Below are positions 1 to 8,455 of a DNA stretch of 64,000 nt, piece by piece. Made by a program: the position numbers and the translations under genes. Within the stretch, counting starts at the first letter, position 1. Each line of letters opens with the position of its first letter. This DNA comes from Streptomyces fulvoviolaceus. Lineage in GTDB: Bacteria > Actinomycetota > Actinomycetes > Streptomycetales > Streptomycetaceae. The notes beneath the pieces are model-generated. The model was not told where the DNA came from. It searched no databases and was given only the letters and a program-made list of their open reading frames with translations. The stretch is taken from NCBI RefSeq assembly GCF_000718165.1, contig NZ_JOEY01000032.1, forward strand, positions 62,001 through 126,000, read 5' to 3'.

Positions 1-1427
1 ACCGTCCAGTCCCCGAAGCGGACGTACAGGGTGGTGCCGGTGGCCAGCGGTACGTCGTACACCCGGGCGGTGCTCGCGTCGGTGCCGAGCCACTCGCCGA
101 CGCGCTGCCCGCTCGCGTCGTAGACGGCGGACACGCCGGTGAGTGTCGCGTGCACCATCGGGCGGCCGCTCTCGGCGGCGCGCAGTGCGGCGAGCGAGGC
201 GTGCTGCTCGGGGGCCCAGCTCTGCTGGAAGGTCGACGTGGCCGACTGGGCGATCAGCAACTCGGCGCCGTCCTGGGCGAGATGGCGGCTCATGTCGGGG
301 AACGCCGACTCGAAGCACACCATCGGACCGACCCGCAGCCCGTGTCCGACGTCCATCACCACCTGCTCGGAACCCCGCCTGCGGTCCTCGCCCGCCGCCT
401 TGCCGACGGAGGTCGCCCAGCCGAGCAGCGAACGGGCCGGGACGTACTCGCCGAAGGGGACCAGCCGCATCTTGTCGTAGCGCTCGCCGGTGAGTCCGTC
501 CGGTCCGACCAGGACCGAACTCTTGTAGATGCCAGGCTTGTCGGAGCGCCGGGCGTCGACGTTGACCAGGATGTCGGCGCCGGTCGCGCTCGACAGGTCC
601 GCGATCCGCCGCGCGAGATCCGGTCGGTCCCCGAGGTCGAAGCCGACGCTGCTCTCGCCCCAGACGATCAGGTCGACGTCCTGCCCGACGAGCCGGCGGG
701 TCAGCTGCTCCTCACGCGCGAAGCGCTGGTCGGGGCCATTGATGACACCGGCTTGGACGACCGCGATCCGCGTCCTCCCCCCGGTGTCGGGCCGCGGTGA
801 CCACATCCAGGCCGCCGAGGTCACGGCGGCCGTGGCGACCAGACCCGCGACCGCGGGGATCCGGGACTCACGGACCGCCACCAGCACGGTGACCGCGACA
901 TTGACGGCCACCACCAGGAAGCTGAGCAGCCACACCCCGCCGACCGAGGCCAGTCGCAGCGCGGGCTCCACCTGCCACTGACTGGAGCCGAGCATGCCCC
1001 AGGGACCACCGAGCCCCTGCCAGGACCGGACGAGTTCGGCCATGAGCCAGCCCGACGGCAGCACGACGAGGGCGGCCGCGATCCGCCCGCGCGCGGGTGT
1101 TCCGGCCAGGAAGTGGCGCACCAGCCAGCCCCACGGGGCCCACAGCGCGCCGAGCAGCGCGGCGATGAGGAAGATGAACACGTGCAGGCTCGGCAGCAGC
1201 CAGTGGTGCATCGTGAGCATGAACCCCAGCCCGCCGAACCAGCCGTCGTACGCCGCCCGTTTCCCGGTCGGCGCGGAGCGGACGAGCATGATCCACGGGA
1301 CCAGGGCGACGTAGGCGAACCACCACAGGGACGGGGCCGGGAAGGCGAACACGGGCAGGGCGCCTGCCAGCGCGGCGATCGTGGAGCGCCGCCACGGGGA
1401 GGCGAGCCAGTTCCCGAGCGTCTTCAT
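1..1427 (-). CDS. lnt: Apolipoprotein N-acyltransferase, C-terminus cut by window edge
   Basis: This membrane enzyme adds the third acyl chain to the N-terminal cysteine of lipoproteins. About 475 residues are visible and the last residues lie outside the window. The N-terminal half is a string of hydrophobic helices (about residues 15 to 215). A nitrilase-like (CN hydrolase) domain follows from about 220. The expected Glu-Lys-Cys triad can be read as E258 (VWGESS), K318 (DKMRLVPFGEY) and C371 (VCFESAFPD). The ATG at 1427 is preceded by GGAGG at good spacing. Two lipoprotein genes in this window (3.2 and 7.2 kb) would be possible substrates. Streptomycetes often carry two Lnt homologues, so this need not be the only one. 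Confidence 0.93.
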   Translation of the reverse strand, partial: MKTLGNWLASPWRRSTIAALAGALPVFAFPAPSLWWFAYVALVPWIMLVRSAPTGKRAAYDGWFGGLGFMLTMHHWLLPSLHVFIFLIAALLGALWAPWGWLVRHFLAGTPARGRIAAALVVLPSGWLMAELVRSWQGLGGPWGMLGSSQWQVEPALRLASVGGVWLLSFLVVAVNVAVTVLVAVRESRIPAVAGLVATAAVTSAAWMWSPRPDTGGRTRIAVVQAGVINGPDQRFAREEQLTRRLVGQDVDLIVWGESSVGFDLGDRPDLARRIADLSSATGADILVNVDARRSDKPGIYKSSVLVGPDGLTGERYDKMRLVPFGEYVPARSLLGWATSVGKAAGEDRRRGSEQVVMDVGHGLRVGPMVCFESAFPDMSRHLAQDGAELLIAQSATSTFQQSWAPEQHASLAALRAAESGRPMVHATLTGVSAVYDASGQRVGEWLGTDASTARVYDVPLATGTTLYVRFGDWT

Positions 1428-1497
1428 ACGGCGCCTCCTACCCCGTGGATCTCTCCAGTGTGCGCGCTGCCGACCCCCCGGGACAGAGCAGGTCCGC

Positions 1498-1995
1498 TCA
1501 GTTGATCACAGGAGCCGGGTGCGGGTCGGGCAGGCGCCGCCACTTCTCCTGTACGACCACCTCGCGCAGCCGCCAGCCGTCGTCCGTGCGCTGGAACACG
1601 AAGGCGTAGCGGCCTCCGCAGACGAAGTCGGGGGCGCCGGAGCCGCCGTCCGCCAGGCGCATCGGGTTGATGTAGTCGGCCTGTACATGTGCCGTGTCCA
1701 CGGGGTCCTGCTCCAGGACCCCGAACCGCACCCGGCGGTTGACGATCAGATGCTGTCGCATCGAGAACACCCGCATGCTCTCCGCGAGCCACGCGGCGAC
1801 CTTCTTGGCATCCCCCTCGATACCGCCGGCCGAGCGGTAGTCCGCCCGCCCGTCGGGAGTGAACAGCCCCTGGTACGCGTCCCAGTCGCCGTCGTCCACG
1901 GCCACCGCGTAATCGGTGACCAACCCGTCGACAGCCAGCCGGTCCATCACGGTCGCAAGCTCCACACGCTGCGTCATCGGCTCAGTGTTGGGCAT
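1498..1995 (-). CDS. SnoaL/NTF2-like domain protein
   Basis: 165 residues with the compact alpha+beta cone pattern of the SnoaL-like family. It begins with a helical segment (VMDRLAVDGLVTDYAVAVDD), continues with GDWDAYQGLFTPDG, and ends in beta strands (GRYAFVFQRTDDGWRLREV). Such proteins are small ligand-binding or isomerase/dehydratase-like enzymes, and the substrate cannot be read from sequence. The ATG at 1995 gives the longest frame but lacks a clear ribosome-binding site; an internal ATG at 1977 (MTQRVEL) is an alternative start. The gene stands alone, divergent from the DUF4291 gene and downstream of nothing obviously related. Confidence 0.8.
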   Translation of the reverse strand: MPNTEPMTQRVELATVMDRLAVDGLVTDYAVAVDDGDWDAYQGLFTPDGRADYRSAGGIEGDAKKVAAWLAESMRVFSMRQHLIVNRRVRFGVLEQDPVDTAHVQADYINPMRLADGGSGAPDFVCGGRYAFVFQRTDDGWRLREVVVQEKWRRLPDPHPAPVIN

Positions 1996-2069
1996 GGGGC
2001 GGGTTCCGCCAAGGGGGGCGCGGCGATATTCGGTGGCCGGGGCCGGGCCACGGGGCCGAGGCTGTTCCC

Positions 2070-2705
2070 GTGAACGAACAGTCCGTCAACCCGATTGCAC
2101 AAGAACCCGAGTTCCGTGTCCGAGCCCGTCACACGGAGTCCACGGTCACCGTCTATCAGGCGTACCGGCCCGAGATCGGCCGGGCGGCCGCGCGCGACGG
2201 ACGCTTTCCGGCCTCGTGGAGCCGGGAGCGGATGACGTGGATCAAGCCGAGCTTCCTGTGGATGATGTACCGCTGCGGTTGGGGCACGAAAGAGGGACAG
2301 GAGACCGTCCTGGCCGTCGAGATCACCCGCGACGGCTTCGAATGGGCGCTGCGCCACGCGTGTCTGTCGAGCTACGTCCGCGGGGTGCACCCCGACCGCG
2401 CGAGCTGGCAGCGGCAGTTGAAGCGTGCGCCGGCACGCGTCCAGTGGGACCCCGAACGGGATCTGCGCCTGCAGCCCCTGCCGTACCGGTCGCTGCAACT
2501 CGGCCTCTCCGGGGAGGCCGTACGACGCTATGCGGACGAGTGGACGGTCGCCATCCGTGACGTGACCCCGCTGGCCCACGAGATACACGCACGCGTGAGC
2601 GGCGGCGACATCGAGGCCGCGGTCCGACTGCTTCCGCAGGAGCGTCCGTACCCTGCCACCGACGAACTGCCGGCCCACCTGCGTGGCACGGTTCCGGCCC
2701 AGTGA
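2070..2705 (+). CDS. DUF4291 family protein
   Basis: 211 residues that match my recollection of the DUF4291 family along their length: YQAYRPEIGRAAARDGRFP near the N-terminus, then RMTWIKPSFLWMMYRCGW, and an arginine- and aromatic-rich C-terminal half (VQWDPERD, PYRSLQLGLSG). The biochemical function is unknown. The start is a GTG with GAGG about 9 nt upstream. No signal peptide or membrane segment is visible, so it is presumably cytosolic. It sits alone between a divergent SnoaL-like gene and a convergent lipoprotein gene that stops 12 bp downstream. Confidence 0.85.
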   Translation: MNEQSVNPIAQEPEFRVRARHTESTVTVYQAYRPEIGRAAARDGRFPASWSRERMTWIKPSFLWMMYRCGWGTKEGQETVLAVEITRDGFEWALRHACLSSYVRGVHPDRASWQRQLKRAPARVQWDPERDLRLQPLPYRSLQLGLSGEAVRRYADEWTVAIRDVTPLAHEIHARVSGGDIEAAVRLLPQERPYPATDELPAHLRGTVPAQ

Positions 2706-2716
2706 GGTGACCCTCG

Positions 2717-3262
2717 CTACGGGTCGGGGCACCGGTCGTCGGACCCCTCGGTGGGGCGGCCGGAGGCGCCCGTCACGGTCACCGTGACCGAGTCCAGGTC
2801 GCGGCGGGTGAGCAGGTACGCGCGGGCGGCGGTGCAGATCACCTGGTCCGTCGCGAGGGAGGACAACTCCGCTGTGTACCAGGGCAGTTCGACCGACACG
2901 CTGCCGTCCCGCGTCGTCACCGCCACAGCCTCCGTCGGGGTGTCGGTGGCGTCCTGCGCCGTATCGGTCGGTGAGAGGAGGGCCGGCTGCCGGGCCAGTC
3001 GGGTGGTGAGGTGCTTGCGCCTCTCCTGCGGGGTCGGGCCGTCGAGCAGTACCGCGACGGCCGTCGTGACGTCACCGGCCTCGGGGACCTTGCGGGACAC
3101 CGCGACCAGGGTGCCGTTCCTGAGGTAGTAGACCAGGGCCGTGGGCGCGATCCCGCTCGCGGGTCCACCCGCCTCCACCACGCCGGTCGCGGGAATGTCG
3201 CAGGAGGAGAGCGCGAGTACGGCCGGGACGACCAGCAGCGCGGCACGGTGTACGGGTCTCAT
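2717..3262 (-). CDS. GerMN-domain lipoprotein of a two-component operon
   Basis: 181 residues. A signal peptide ends in a lipobox LSSC with the acylated cysteine at residue 21, so the protein should sit on the outer face of the cytoplasmic membrane. The rest fits a GerMN/sporulation-type domain (VYYLRNGTLVAVSRKVPE, then AVAVLLDGPTPQER). Its ATG overlaps the TGA of the upstream histidine kinase as ATGA, so it is translationally coupled as the third gene of the response regulator, kinase and lipoprotein operon. Accessory lipoproteins in AfsQ3, CseA and LpqB-type loci modulate their partner kinase; that role here is inference from context. Confidence 0.88.
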   Translation of the reverse strand: MRPVHRAALLVVPAVLALSSCDIPATGVVEAGGPASGIAPTALVYYLRNGTLVAVSRKVPEAGDVTTAVAVLLDGPTPQERRKHLTTRLARQPALLSPTDTAQDATDTPTEAVAVTTRDGSVSVELPWYTAELSSLATDQVICTAARAYLLTRRDLDSVTVTVTGASGRPTEGSDDRCPDP

Positions 3263-4779
3263 GAGGGGTTCTCCCGCGGCGACTCGTCCCGCCGTAGCGG
3301 GAGTTCTACGGTGAAGACGGCGCCGCCCGTGGGACGGTTGGCCGCCCGGACGGTGCCGCCGTGCATCCGGACGTTCTCCTCGGCGAGCGCGAGGCCCAGC
3401 CCGCTGCCCTCGGTACGGGTCCGCGCACGGTCGGACTTGTAGAAGCGCTCGAAGACATGAGGCAGCACGTCCTCTGGGATGCCGGGGCCACTGTCCGTCA
3501 CCTCGATGACCGCCGAAACAGCCGCCGAGACGCCCGCCGACAGCCTGACGCGCACCGGCCGGGCGCCGTGCCGCAGCGCGTTGCCGACCAGGTTGGCCAC
3601 GACCACGTCCAGCCGGCGCGGGTCGACGCGCCCGCGGAGCTCGTCGGGCCCCGGCAGCACGGTCTCCACCGTGTCCGACCAGCCGCGGGACGCGAGCGTG
3701 CGCCGGATCGACTCGGCGAGGTCGATCTCGTCCAGGTGCAGGACCGCCGCCCCCGCGTCGAAGCGGGAGATCTCCATCAGGTCCTCCACCAGACGGGCCA
3801 GTTTCACGGTCTCCTCGCTGATCAGCCGTACCGCGGTGGCCGTGTCCGGATCGAGGCGGGCGGCCTCCTCGTCGAGCACGTCGGTGACCGCCGACATCGC
3901 GGCCAGCGGAGTGCGCAGCTCATGGGAGACGTCCGCCGCGAAGCGCCGGGCCCGCGCCTCCATGGCGCGCAGCTCGGCGACGGACTGCTCCAGGGCCGCC
4001 GCGGTCTCGTTGAACGTGTGGGAGAGATCGGCGAGTTCGTCGGAGCCGTTGACGTCGAGCCGGGTGTCGAGGTGCCCCTCGGCGATGCTGCGGGTCGCGC
4101 GACGCAGCGCGCGGACCGGCCGCAGCACCCCGCGAGCGGCGAACAGGGCGAGCAGCACGGCGATGCCCAGGGCCGGTACGGTCGCCCGCTCGACGGCGGT
4201 GACCAGCGCGTCGACGGACGCCTGCTCGCTGATCTGGGGAACGGTGAGGAAGACCTGGATCCCGGAGGGGGTGGGAAGGCGCGCGGGGGAGGCGAAGGTG
4301 ACCGTCATGCCGACGACCAGGGAGGTGCGTCCACCGCTGCGCACCCGCTGGAACACGGTGGCCAGACGGGAACCGACGGCCTCGCGTACGGCGGGCGTCA
4401 GCTCGTCGAAGGGGTCGTCCGGGACCGAGGTCTCACTGAACCCCCGGTACGTGGCCAGGACGCGCCACGTCCCCGACGGTTCCGCGCGTGCCACATCGGC
4501 CGCGAACTGCCGCAGCACCTCCTGGCTCGGGGGGTAGGCGAGTTCTGGGGCGAGCCGGCCGACCTGGGCGCGCAGTTGCCCGATCACGGTGTCCTGGCTC
4601 TGCTGGAGCACGCCGTTGCGGGCCTCCCGGAAGGCCAGGGCGCCCGTCGTGGTGGTGGCCAGCGCGGCGACGAGCCCGAACGCCACCACGAGCCGCACCC
4701 GCAGGCCACGCAGCGGAATCCGCCGCCCGAACCTCGTAGCCGGTCTCCTCGGGGCCCCCGCCCGCGCGGAGCGTCTCAC
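3259..4779 (-). CDS. Sensor histidine kinase, HAMP-HisKA-HATPase (AfsQ2/CseC-like)
   Basis: 506 residues from a GTG that overlaps the TGA of the response regulator (GTGA). One N-terminal membrane helix (LVVAFGLVAALATTTTGALA, about 25 to 45) is followed by an extracytoplasmic sensor region of roughly 140 residues and a second helix (VPALGIAVLLALFAARGVL). Then come a HAMP domain (RPVRALRRATRSIAEG), the phosphoacceptor H286 in DVSHELRTPL, the N box (NLVGNALRHG) and the G boxes (DSGPGIPEDV, GSGLGLALAEENV). It is an orthodox class-I kinase of a cell-envelope sensing type. The signal is unknown. It belongs to a three-gene operon with 4-bp overlaps. Confidence 0.93.
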   Translation of the reverse strand: MRRSARAGAPRRPATRFGRRIPLRGLRVRLVVAFGLVAALATTTTGALAFREARNGVLQQSQDTVIGQLRAQVGRLAPELAYPPSQEVLRQFAADVARAEPSGTWRVLATYRGFSETSVPDDPFDELTPAVREAVGSRLATVFQRVRSGGRTSLVVGMTVTFASPARLPTPSGIQVFLTVPQISEQASVDALVTAVERATVPALGIAVLLALFAARGVLRPVRALRRATRSIAEGHLDTRLDVNGSDELADLSHTFNETAAALEQSVAELRAMEARARRFAADVSHELRTPLAAMSAVTDVLDEEAARLDPDTATAVRLISEETVKLARLVEDLMEISRFDAGAAVLHLDEIDLAESIRRTLASRGWSDTVETVLPGPDELRGRVDPRRLDVVVANLVGNALRHGARPVRVRLSAGVSAAVSAVIEVTDSGPGIPEDVLPHVFERFYKSDRARTRTEGSGLGLALAEENVRMHGGTVRAANRPTGGAVFTVELPLRRDESPRENPS

Positions 4780-5468
4780 CGGGACGCGAACCGGTAGCCG
4801 AAGCCGCGCACGGTCTGGATGAAGCGCGGTTCGCGCGGCGGCTCGCCCATCTTGGCCCGCAACCGTTTCACGCAGGCGTCCACCAGGCGGGCGTCGCCGT
4901 GGTAGCTGTGCTCCCAGACCGCCTCCAGCAGCTGCTGCCGGCTGAACACCTGCCCCGGCGAGGCGGAGAGCGTCAGCAGGAGCCGGAGTTCGGACGGGGC
5001 GAGGACGACCGGGGCACCCCCGACGGTCACGGTCAGTCCGGCCCGGTCGATGGCCAGGTCCCCGTGCGAGTCGATCCTCGGCAGTCCGCCGTCGCCCGGA
5101 GCTCCGCCCACCCGGCGCAGTACGGCGCGGATACGGGCGTCCAGCACCCTGGCCTGCACCGGCTTGACGACGTAGTCGTCGGCGCCCGCCTCCAGACCGA
5201 CGACGATGTCCACGTCGTCGCCCCGCGCGGTCGCCATGATGATCGGCAGGGTCTCGTCGACGGAGCGGATGCCGTGGCACACGTCCAGGCCGGTCATGCC
5301 CGGCAGCATCAGATCGAGCACCACGACGTCGGGCCGGAAGGACCGCAGCTGTGCCATGCCGTCCTCTCCGGTCGGGGCGGCGGCGACGTCATGGCCCTGG
5401 CGGCGCAGCGCCAGGGCGACCCCTTCCCGGACGGCGCGGTCGTCTTCGATCAGCAGAACTCGTGGCAT
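4776..5468 (-). CDS. OmpR/PhoB-family response regulator (AfsQ1/CseB-like)
   Basis: 230 residues. The receiver domain begins at the initiator (MPRVLLIEDDRAVREG), with the phospho-accepting Asp in VVVLDLMLPGMTG and the conserved Lys in DDYVVKPVQARVLDARIRA. The C-terminal winged helix includes LAPSELRLLLTLSASPG and VDACVKRLRAKMGEPP and ends in RFIQTVRGFGYRF. The frame stays open well upstream, but MPRVLLIEDD is the family's usual start. It is the first gene of the operon with the kinase and GerMN lipoprotein. Similarity to AfsQ1 and CseB is by eye, and I cannot say which orthologue it is. Confidence 0.94.
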   Translation of the reverse strand: MPRVLLIEDDRAVREGVALALRRQGHDVAAAPTGEDGMAQLRSFRPDVVVLDLMLPGMTGLDVCHGIRSVDETLPIIMATARGDDVDIVVGLEAGADDYVVKPVQARVLDARIRAVLRRVGGAPGDGGLPRIDSHGDLAIDRAGLTVTVGGAPVVLAPSELRLLLTLSASPGQVFSRQQLLEAVWEHSYHGDARLVDACVKRLRAKMGEPPREPRFIQTVRGFGYRFASR

Positions 5469-5606
5469 GGGGTCAGTATCAGGACCGCTCGGCCCGGTCC
5501 TGGGCTCTGTTACCAGATGATCACACAGCTCGTGGCGAGCGTTCGTTACCTCTTCGTTATCGTCTGAACCAGATGCGATCACATGGCGGCAACAGCCTGA
5601 CCGACC

Positions 5607-6476
5607 ATGACCGCGCACAGAGCAACCCCTTCCGACTCCCGCCGTCGACGGCGCGGCCCCGCGCACGCCCACGAGCGGCGGCGCGGGACGGGACCCCTGG
5701 GGGTGGGTCTGGCAGCGCTGGCCGTCCTCGGAGCCGCCGGGTTCGCGGCCGTGGGGTGGGCGCCACCGGCCAAGAAGGAGTTGCCGGCCGAGGCCGGCTC
5801 CACTCGGCAGGCCAAGCCCACCCCCACCGCGTCCCGGACCGTGCGGAGCCCCAACTCCCCGACCGGCTCGTCCAGTACGTCCCCCAGCCCTTCCCGGAGC
5901 AGCATCACCATCCCCGCGACCGGGCCGGGCACGTTCGTCACGGCCTCCGGGGGGAGCGGCAGGGTCGGCAAGGGGACGGCGCTGCGCTACCGGGTCGAGG
6001 TCGAGACGGGGCTCGCGCTCTCCGCCGCGGACGTGGCCGAGCAGGTGGAGCGGATTCTGGCCGACCCGCGGGGCTGGACGGCGGACGGCACCTCCGGGTT
6101 CCAGCGGGTCTCGGGAGGGACCACCGACTTCGTCGTCCGGGTGGCGACACCCGGGACCGTGGACAAGATCTGCGGGCAGCACGGGCTCGACACCGGGGGC
6201 GAGTACAACTGCAGCGTCGCCCAGAACGTCATGGTCAACCTCAAGCGCTGGGAGCTGGCGACAACGGTCTACGCCAAGGACGTCCCGTCCTACCGGGCAC
6301 TGATCATCAACCACGAGGTCGGCCACTTCCTCGGCCACGGCCACGTCGGCTGTCCCGGCGCCGGAAAGCCCGCCCCGGCGATGATGCAGCAGATCAAGGG
6401 CATGCACGGCTGTGTCCCCAACGTCTGGCCCTACGACGCCGAGGGGCGGCTCATCACCGGACCCACCGTGCCGTGA
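5607..6476 (+). CDS. DUF3152 membrane-anchored putative zinc metalloprotease
   Basis: 289 residues. An arginine-rich N-terminus is followed by one hydrophobic segment (LGVGLAALAVLGAAGFAAVG, about 35 to 55) and a Ser/Thr/Pro-rich linker to about residue 110. The globular DUF3152 domain starts around YRVEVETG. It carries the metzincin-like motif HEVGHFLGHGHVGC near residue 236, that is HExxH plus a distal His, so a secreted or surface zinc peptidase is likely, although no activity can be confirmed. A final PNVWPYD segment is typical of the family as I recall it. The 3' end overlaps the convergent lipoprotein gene by 46 bp. Confidence 0.87.
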   Translation: MTAHRATPSDSRRRRRGPAHAHERRRGTGPLGVGLAALAVLGAAGFAAVGWAPPAKKELPAEAGSTRQAKPTPTASRTVRSPNSPTGSSSTSPSPSRSSITIPATGPGTFVTASGGSGRVGKGTALRYRVEVETGLALSAADVAEQVERILADPRGWTADGTSGFQRVSGGTTDFVVRVATPGTVDKICGQHGLDTGGEYNCSVAQNVMVNLKRWELATTVYAKDVPSYRALIINHEVGHFLGHGHVGCPGAGKPAPAMMQQIKGMHGCVPNVWPYDAEGRLITGPTVP

Positions 6477-7192
6477 GCCGCGGTCGAGAGCTTGCCGAGC
6501 TTGTTCAGCTGTGCCGCGATGACGGCCTCCGGTACGACGGCCGGGTCCGTGCCCCTTGGTCCTCGGGGGCGGTTGAACTCGTAGAACATGGCGACCGTCG
6601 TCCCTTGCCGGACGGCCACCACCGCGAAGGGAACCCGGATGGGCTCCTCGTCCTCGCTGTCCGCCACGAGCTGGGTGAGTCGCAGGGACACGGACTCGTC
6701 GCCGTGGTCGGGCTCCGGCTGGAGTGCGACCTCGTCGTAACGGAAGTCCACCCCGATGTCCTTGAAGGTCTTGCACCGCTCGGCGGCCGTGCGGAACGCG
6801 TCGATCACCCGTGCGGCGTCCCCGGCGCTGTGCGACGACAGGATCATGGATGCTCCGGAGCCGTGCTTCTTCGAGGAGATCATCCGGCCGACGCGCGCGG
6901 TGGCTGTGAAGCCGCTGCTTCCTCCCAGTGCCTGGACGACGGGTGCGCATTCGGCAGGATCCGCGGTCCTGCGTGAAGCCGAGGGGGCGGCCAGGATCCG
7001 CTCGACTTCATAGCCGTCGAGATCCGCGTCCGTGATGACCGCGCGCTCCAGATCCGCCTCGCTCAACGGTTCGTCCTGTACGCCGGCCTTCTCGGAGCCC
7101 TGCTCGGATCCGCAGGCGGCGAGCACCGAGAAGGTCATGAGCATGGCAATAGCAAGGCCGGTCCGTGATGGGCGAACCACTGTCTTCCCCAC
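6431..7192 (-). CDS. Putative lipoprotein, unrecognised extracellular domain
   Basis: About 253 residues from a GTG at 7192, or 269 from an ATG at 7240. Neither start has a convincing ribosome-binding site, so the start is uncertain. A signal peptide (TGLAIAMLMTFSVLAACG) ends in lipobox LAAC. The mature part has mixed alpha and beta character (LERAVITDADLDGYEVERIL, RVIDAFRTAAERCKTF, VSLRLTQLVADSEDE) and reads like the sensor-type domains of actinobacterial lipoproteins and PknH-like ectodomains. No catalytic motif is seen. The last 46 bp overlap antisense with the end of the DUF3152 gene. Confidence 0.78.
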   Translation of the reverse strand: MGKTVVRPSRTGLAIAMLMTFSVLAACGSEQGSEKAGVQDEPLSEADLERAVITDADLDGYEVERILAAPSASRRTADPAECAPVVQALGGSSGFTATARVGRMISSKKHGSGASMILSSHSAGDAARVIDAFRTAAERCKTFKDIGVDFRYDEVALQPEPDHGDESVSLRLTQLVADSEDEEPIRVPFAVVAVRQGTTVAMFYEFNRPRGPRGTDPAVVPEAVIAAQLNKLGKLSTAAHGTVGPVMSRPSAS

Positions 7193-7303
7193 TCGCTTGA
7201 TCGTTTGAGCGCGCGCAAGTCCCCGCCGGCTCAGAAGCATTGAGCAGCAGGGTAGATCTTTCGCTTGCGGGGTGGGATGAGTTTTGCGGTCGTGGAACTA
7301 GAG

Positions 7304-7320
7304 TGATCGATGATCGATCA
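7304..7320. promoter_or_regulatory. Perfect 8-bp-arm palindrome upstream of the SDR gene
   Basis: TGATCGAT-G-ATCGATCA is a perfect inverted repeat centred 35 bp before the SDR start codon, in the divergent space shared with the lipoprotein gene. The symmetry and position fit an operator for a dimeric repressor. The regulator is not identifiable from the window. Confidence 0.5.
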
Positions 7321-7346
7321 TTTGTCGGCAGGGCTTGGGGGTAGTC

Positions 7347-8087
7347 ATGACACGTCCCGTCACCGTCGTCACCGGAGGCAGCCGGGGGATCGGCGCCGCG
7401 ACCTGTCTGCGTCTCGCGGCGGACGGCCATGACGTGGCCGTGGGCTACGTGCGGAACGCCGAAGCCGCCGAAGAGGTGGCGGAGGGGGTGCGAAAGGCCG
7501 GCGGGCGTTGTGTCGCCGTGCGGGTGGACACATCGGTCGAGGCGGACGTGGAGCGGCTCTTCGGCACGGCGGAGCAGCGACTCGGGGCGGTGACGGGCCT
7601 GGTCAACAATGCGGGTGTGACAGGGCCGTTGGGGCGGCTGGCCGATGCGGACACGGCGGATCTGCGCCGGGTCGTCGACGTCAACCTCCTGGGCACACTG
7701 CTGTGTTCACGCCGGGCGGCACAGCTCATGGCCCCTCGGGGGAGCGGTGTGATCGTGAACGTGTCATCGGCTGCCGCCACTCTCGGCAGCCCTGGGGACT
7801 ACGTCCACTACGCGGCGACCAAGGCGGCGGTCGACGCCCTGACGCTGGGGCTGGCCAAGGAACTCGGCCCGGACGGCATCCGTGTCAACGCGGTCGCGCC
7901 GGGCATGATCGACACCGAGATGCATGCCGCGATGGGCGATCCGGATCGTGCGCGGCGGGCGGCCGCGACGATTCCGCTGCGGCGGCCGGGCGCGGCCGAG
8001 GAGATCGCCGCGGCGATCGCGTGGTTGATGTCGCAGGACGCGTCGTACACGACGGGGGCGGTGTTGCGGGTGTCGGGCGGGCGGTGA
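7347..8087 (+). CDS. Short-chain dehydrogenase/reductase, FabG-like
   Basis: 246 residues with all classical SDR signatures: cofactor motif TGGSRGIGAA near residue 10, NNAG (LVNNAGVTGP), the catalytic Ser in NVSSAAATLGS, and the YxxxK pair in YVHYAATKAAVDALT. It ends with the usual TGAVLRVSGGR. The R-rich residues after the second strand (GYVRNAE) favour NADP(H). The product is a cytosolic NAD(P)-dependent oxidoreductase, annotated by analogy with 3-oxoacyl-ACP reductase; the true substrate is open because no fatty-acid or polyketide genes are adjacent. The ATG at 7347 follows a purine-rich GGGGGTAG. Confidence 0.9.
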   Translation: MTRPVTVVTGGSRGIGAATCLRLAADGHDVAVGYVRNAEAAEEVAEGVRKAGGRCVAVRVDTSVEADVERLFGTAEQRLGAVTGLVNNAGVTGPLGRLADADTADLRRVVDVNLLGTLLCSRRAAQLMAPRGSGVIVNVSSAAATLGSPGDYVHYAATKAAVDALTLGLAKELGPDGIRVNAVAPGMIDTEMHAAMGDPDRARRAAATIPLRRPGAAEEIAAAIAWLMSQDASYTTGAVLRVSGGR

Positions 8088-8135
8088 CGAGCGGGAGCCG
8101 AGGGTGCTGCGCGGCGGTTACGGTCGCCGGCCGTC

Positions 8136-8315
8136 TCAGGCTGCCTGGATGATGTCGGCGCGGATCGCGGCCGCCCACTCGACCACCAACAGCTCGTACT
8201 CCGCGCGCTCCTGGGGCGACAGCGTGCCGCCCGCGCGCAGCCAGAGCGCCCGGATCTGCTCGTTCACCTCGGCAGCAGACCGCACGGAACCAGTGGCCAC
8301 GGAATTGGGGGACAT
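8136..8315 (-). CDS. Small conserved-type hypothetical protein, 59 aa
   Basis: A short acidic, helical protein (MSPNSVATGSVRSAAEVNEQ at the start; LSPQERAEYELLVVEWAAAI near the end). A slightly longer start at 8339 exists, but MSPNS is the more natural one. Codon third positions are GC-rich as in neighbouring genes, which supports real coding. It resembles small hypothetical proteins that recur in Streptomyces genomes, and I know of no function. It converges on the SDR gene (48 bp apart). Confidence 0.65.
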   Translation of the reverse strand: MSPNSVATGSVRSAAEVNEQIRALWLRAGGTLSPQERAEYELLVVEWAAAIRADIIQAA

Positions 8316-8455
8316 GCGTACAAGCCTAGGGGCAAGCACTGACAGTCCGCTACCAGATGGCTACAGATCCCGTATGCGATGGGTCACGGATTTTGCGGCC
8401 TGCTCCCTGAAGTGACCGCCTGCGACGCTCGGTTGATCCCGGCGGTGACGTCGCG

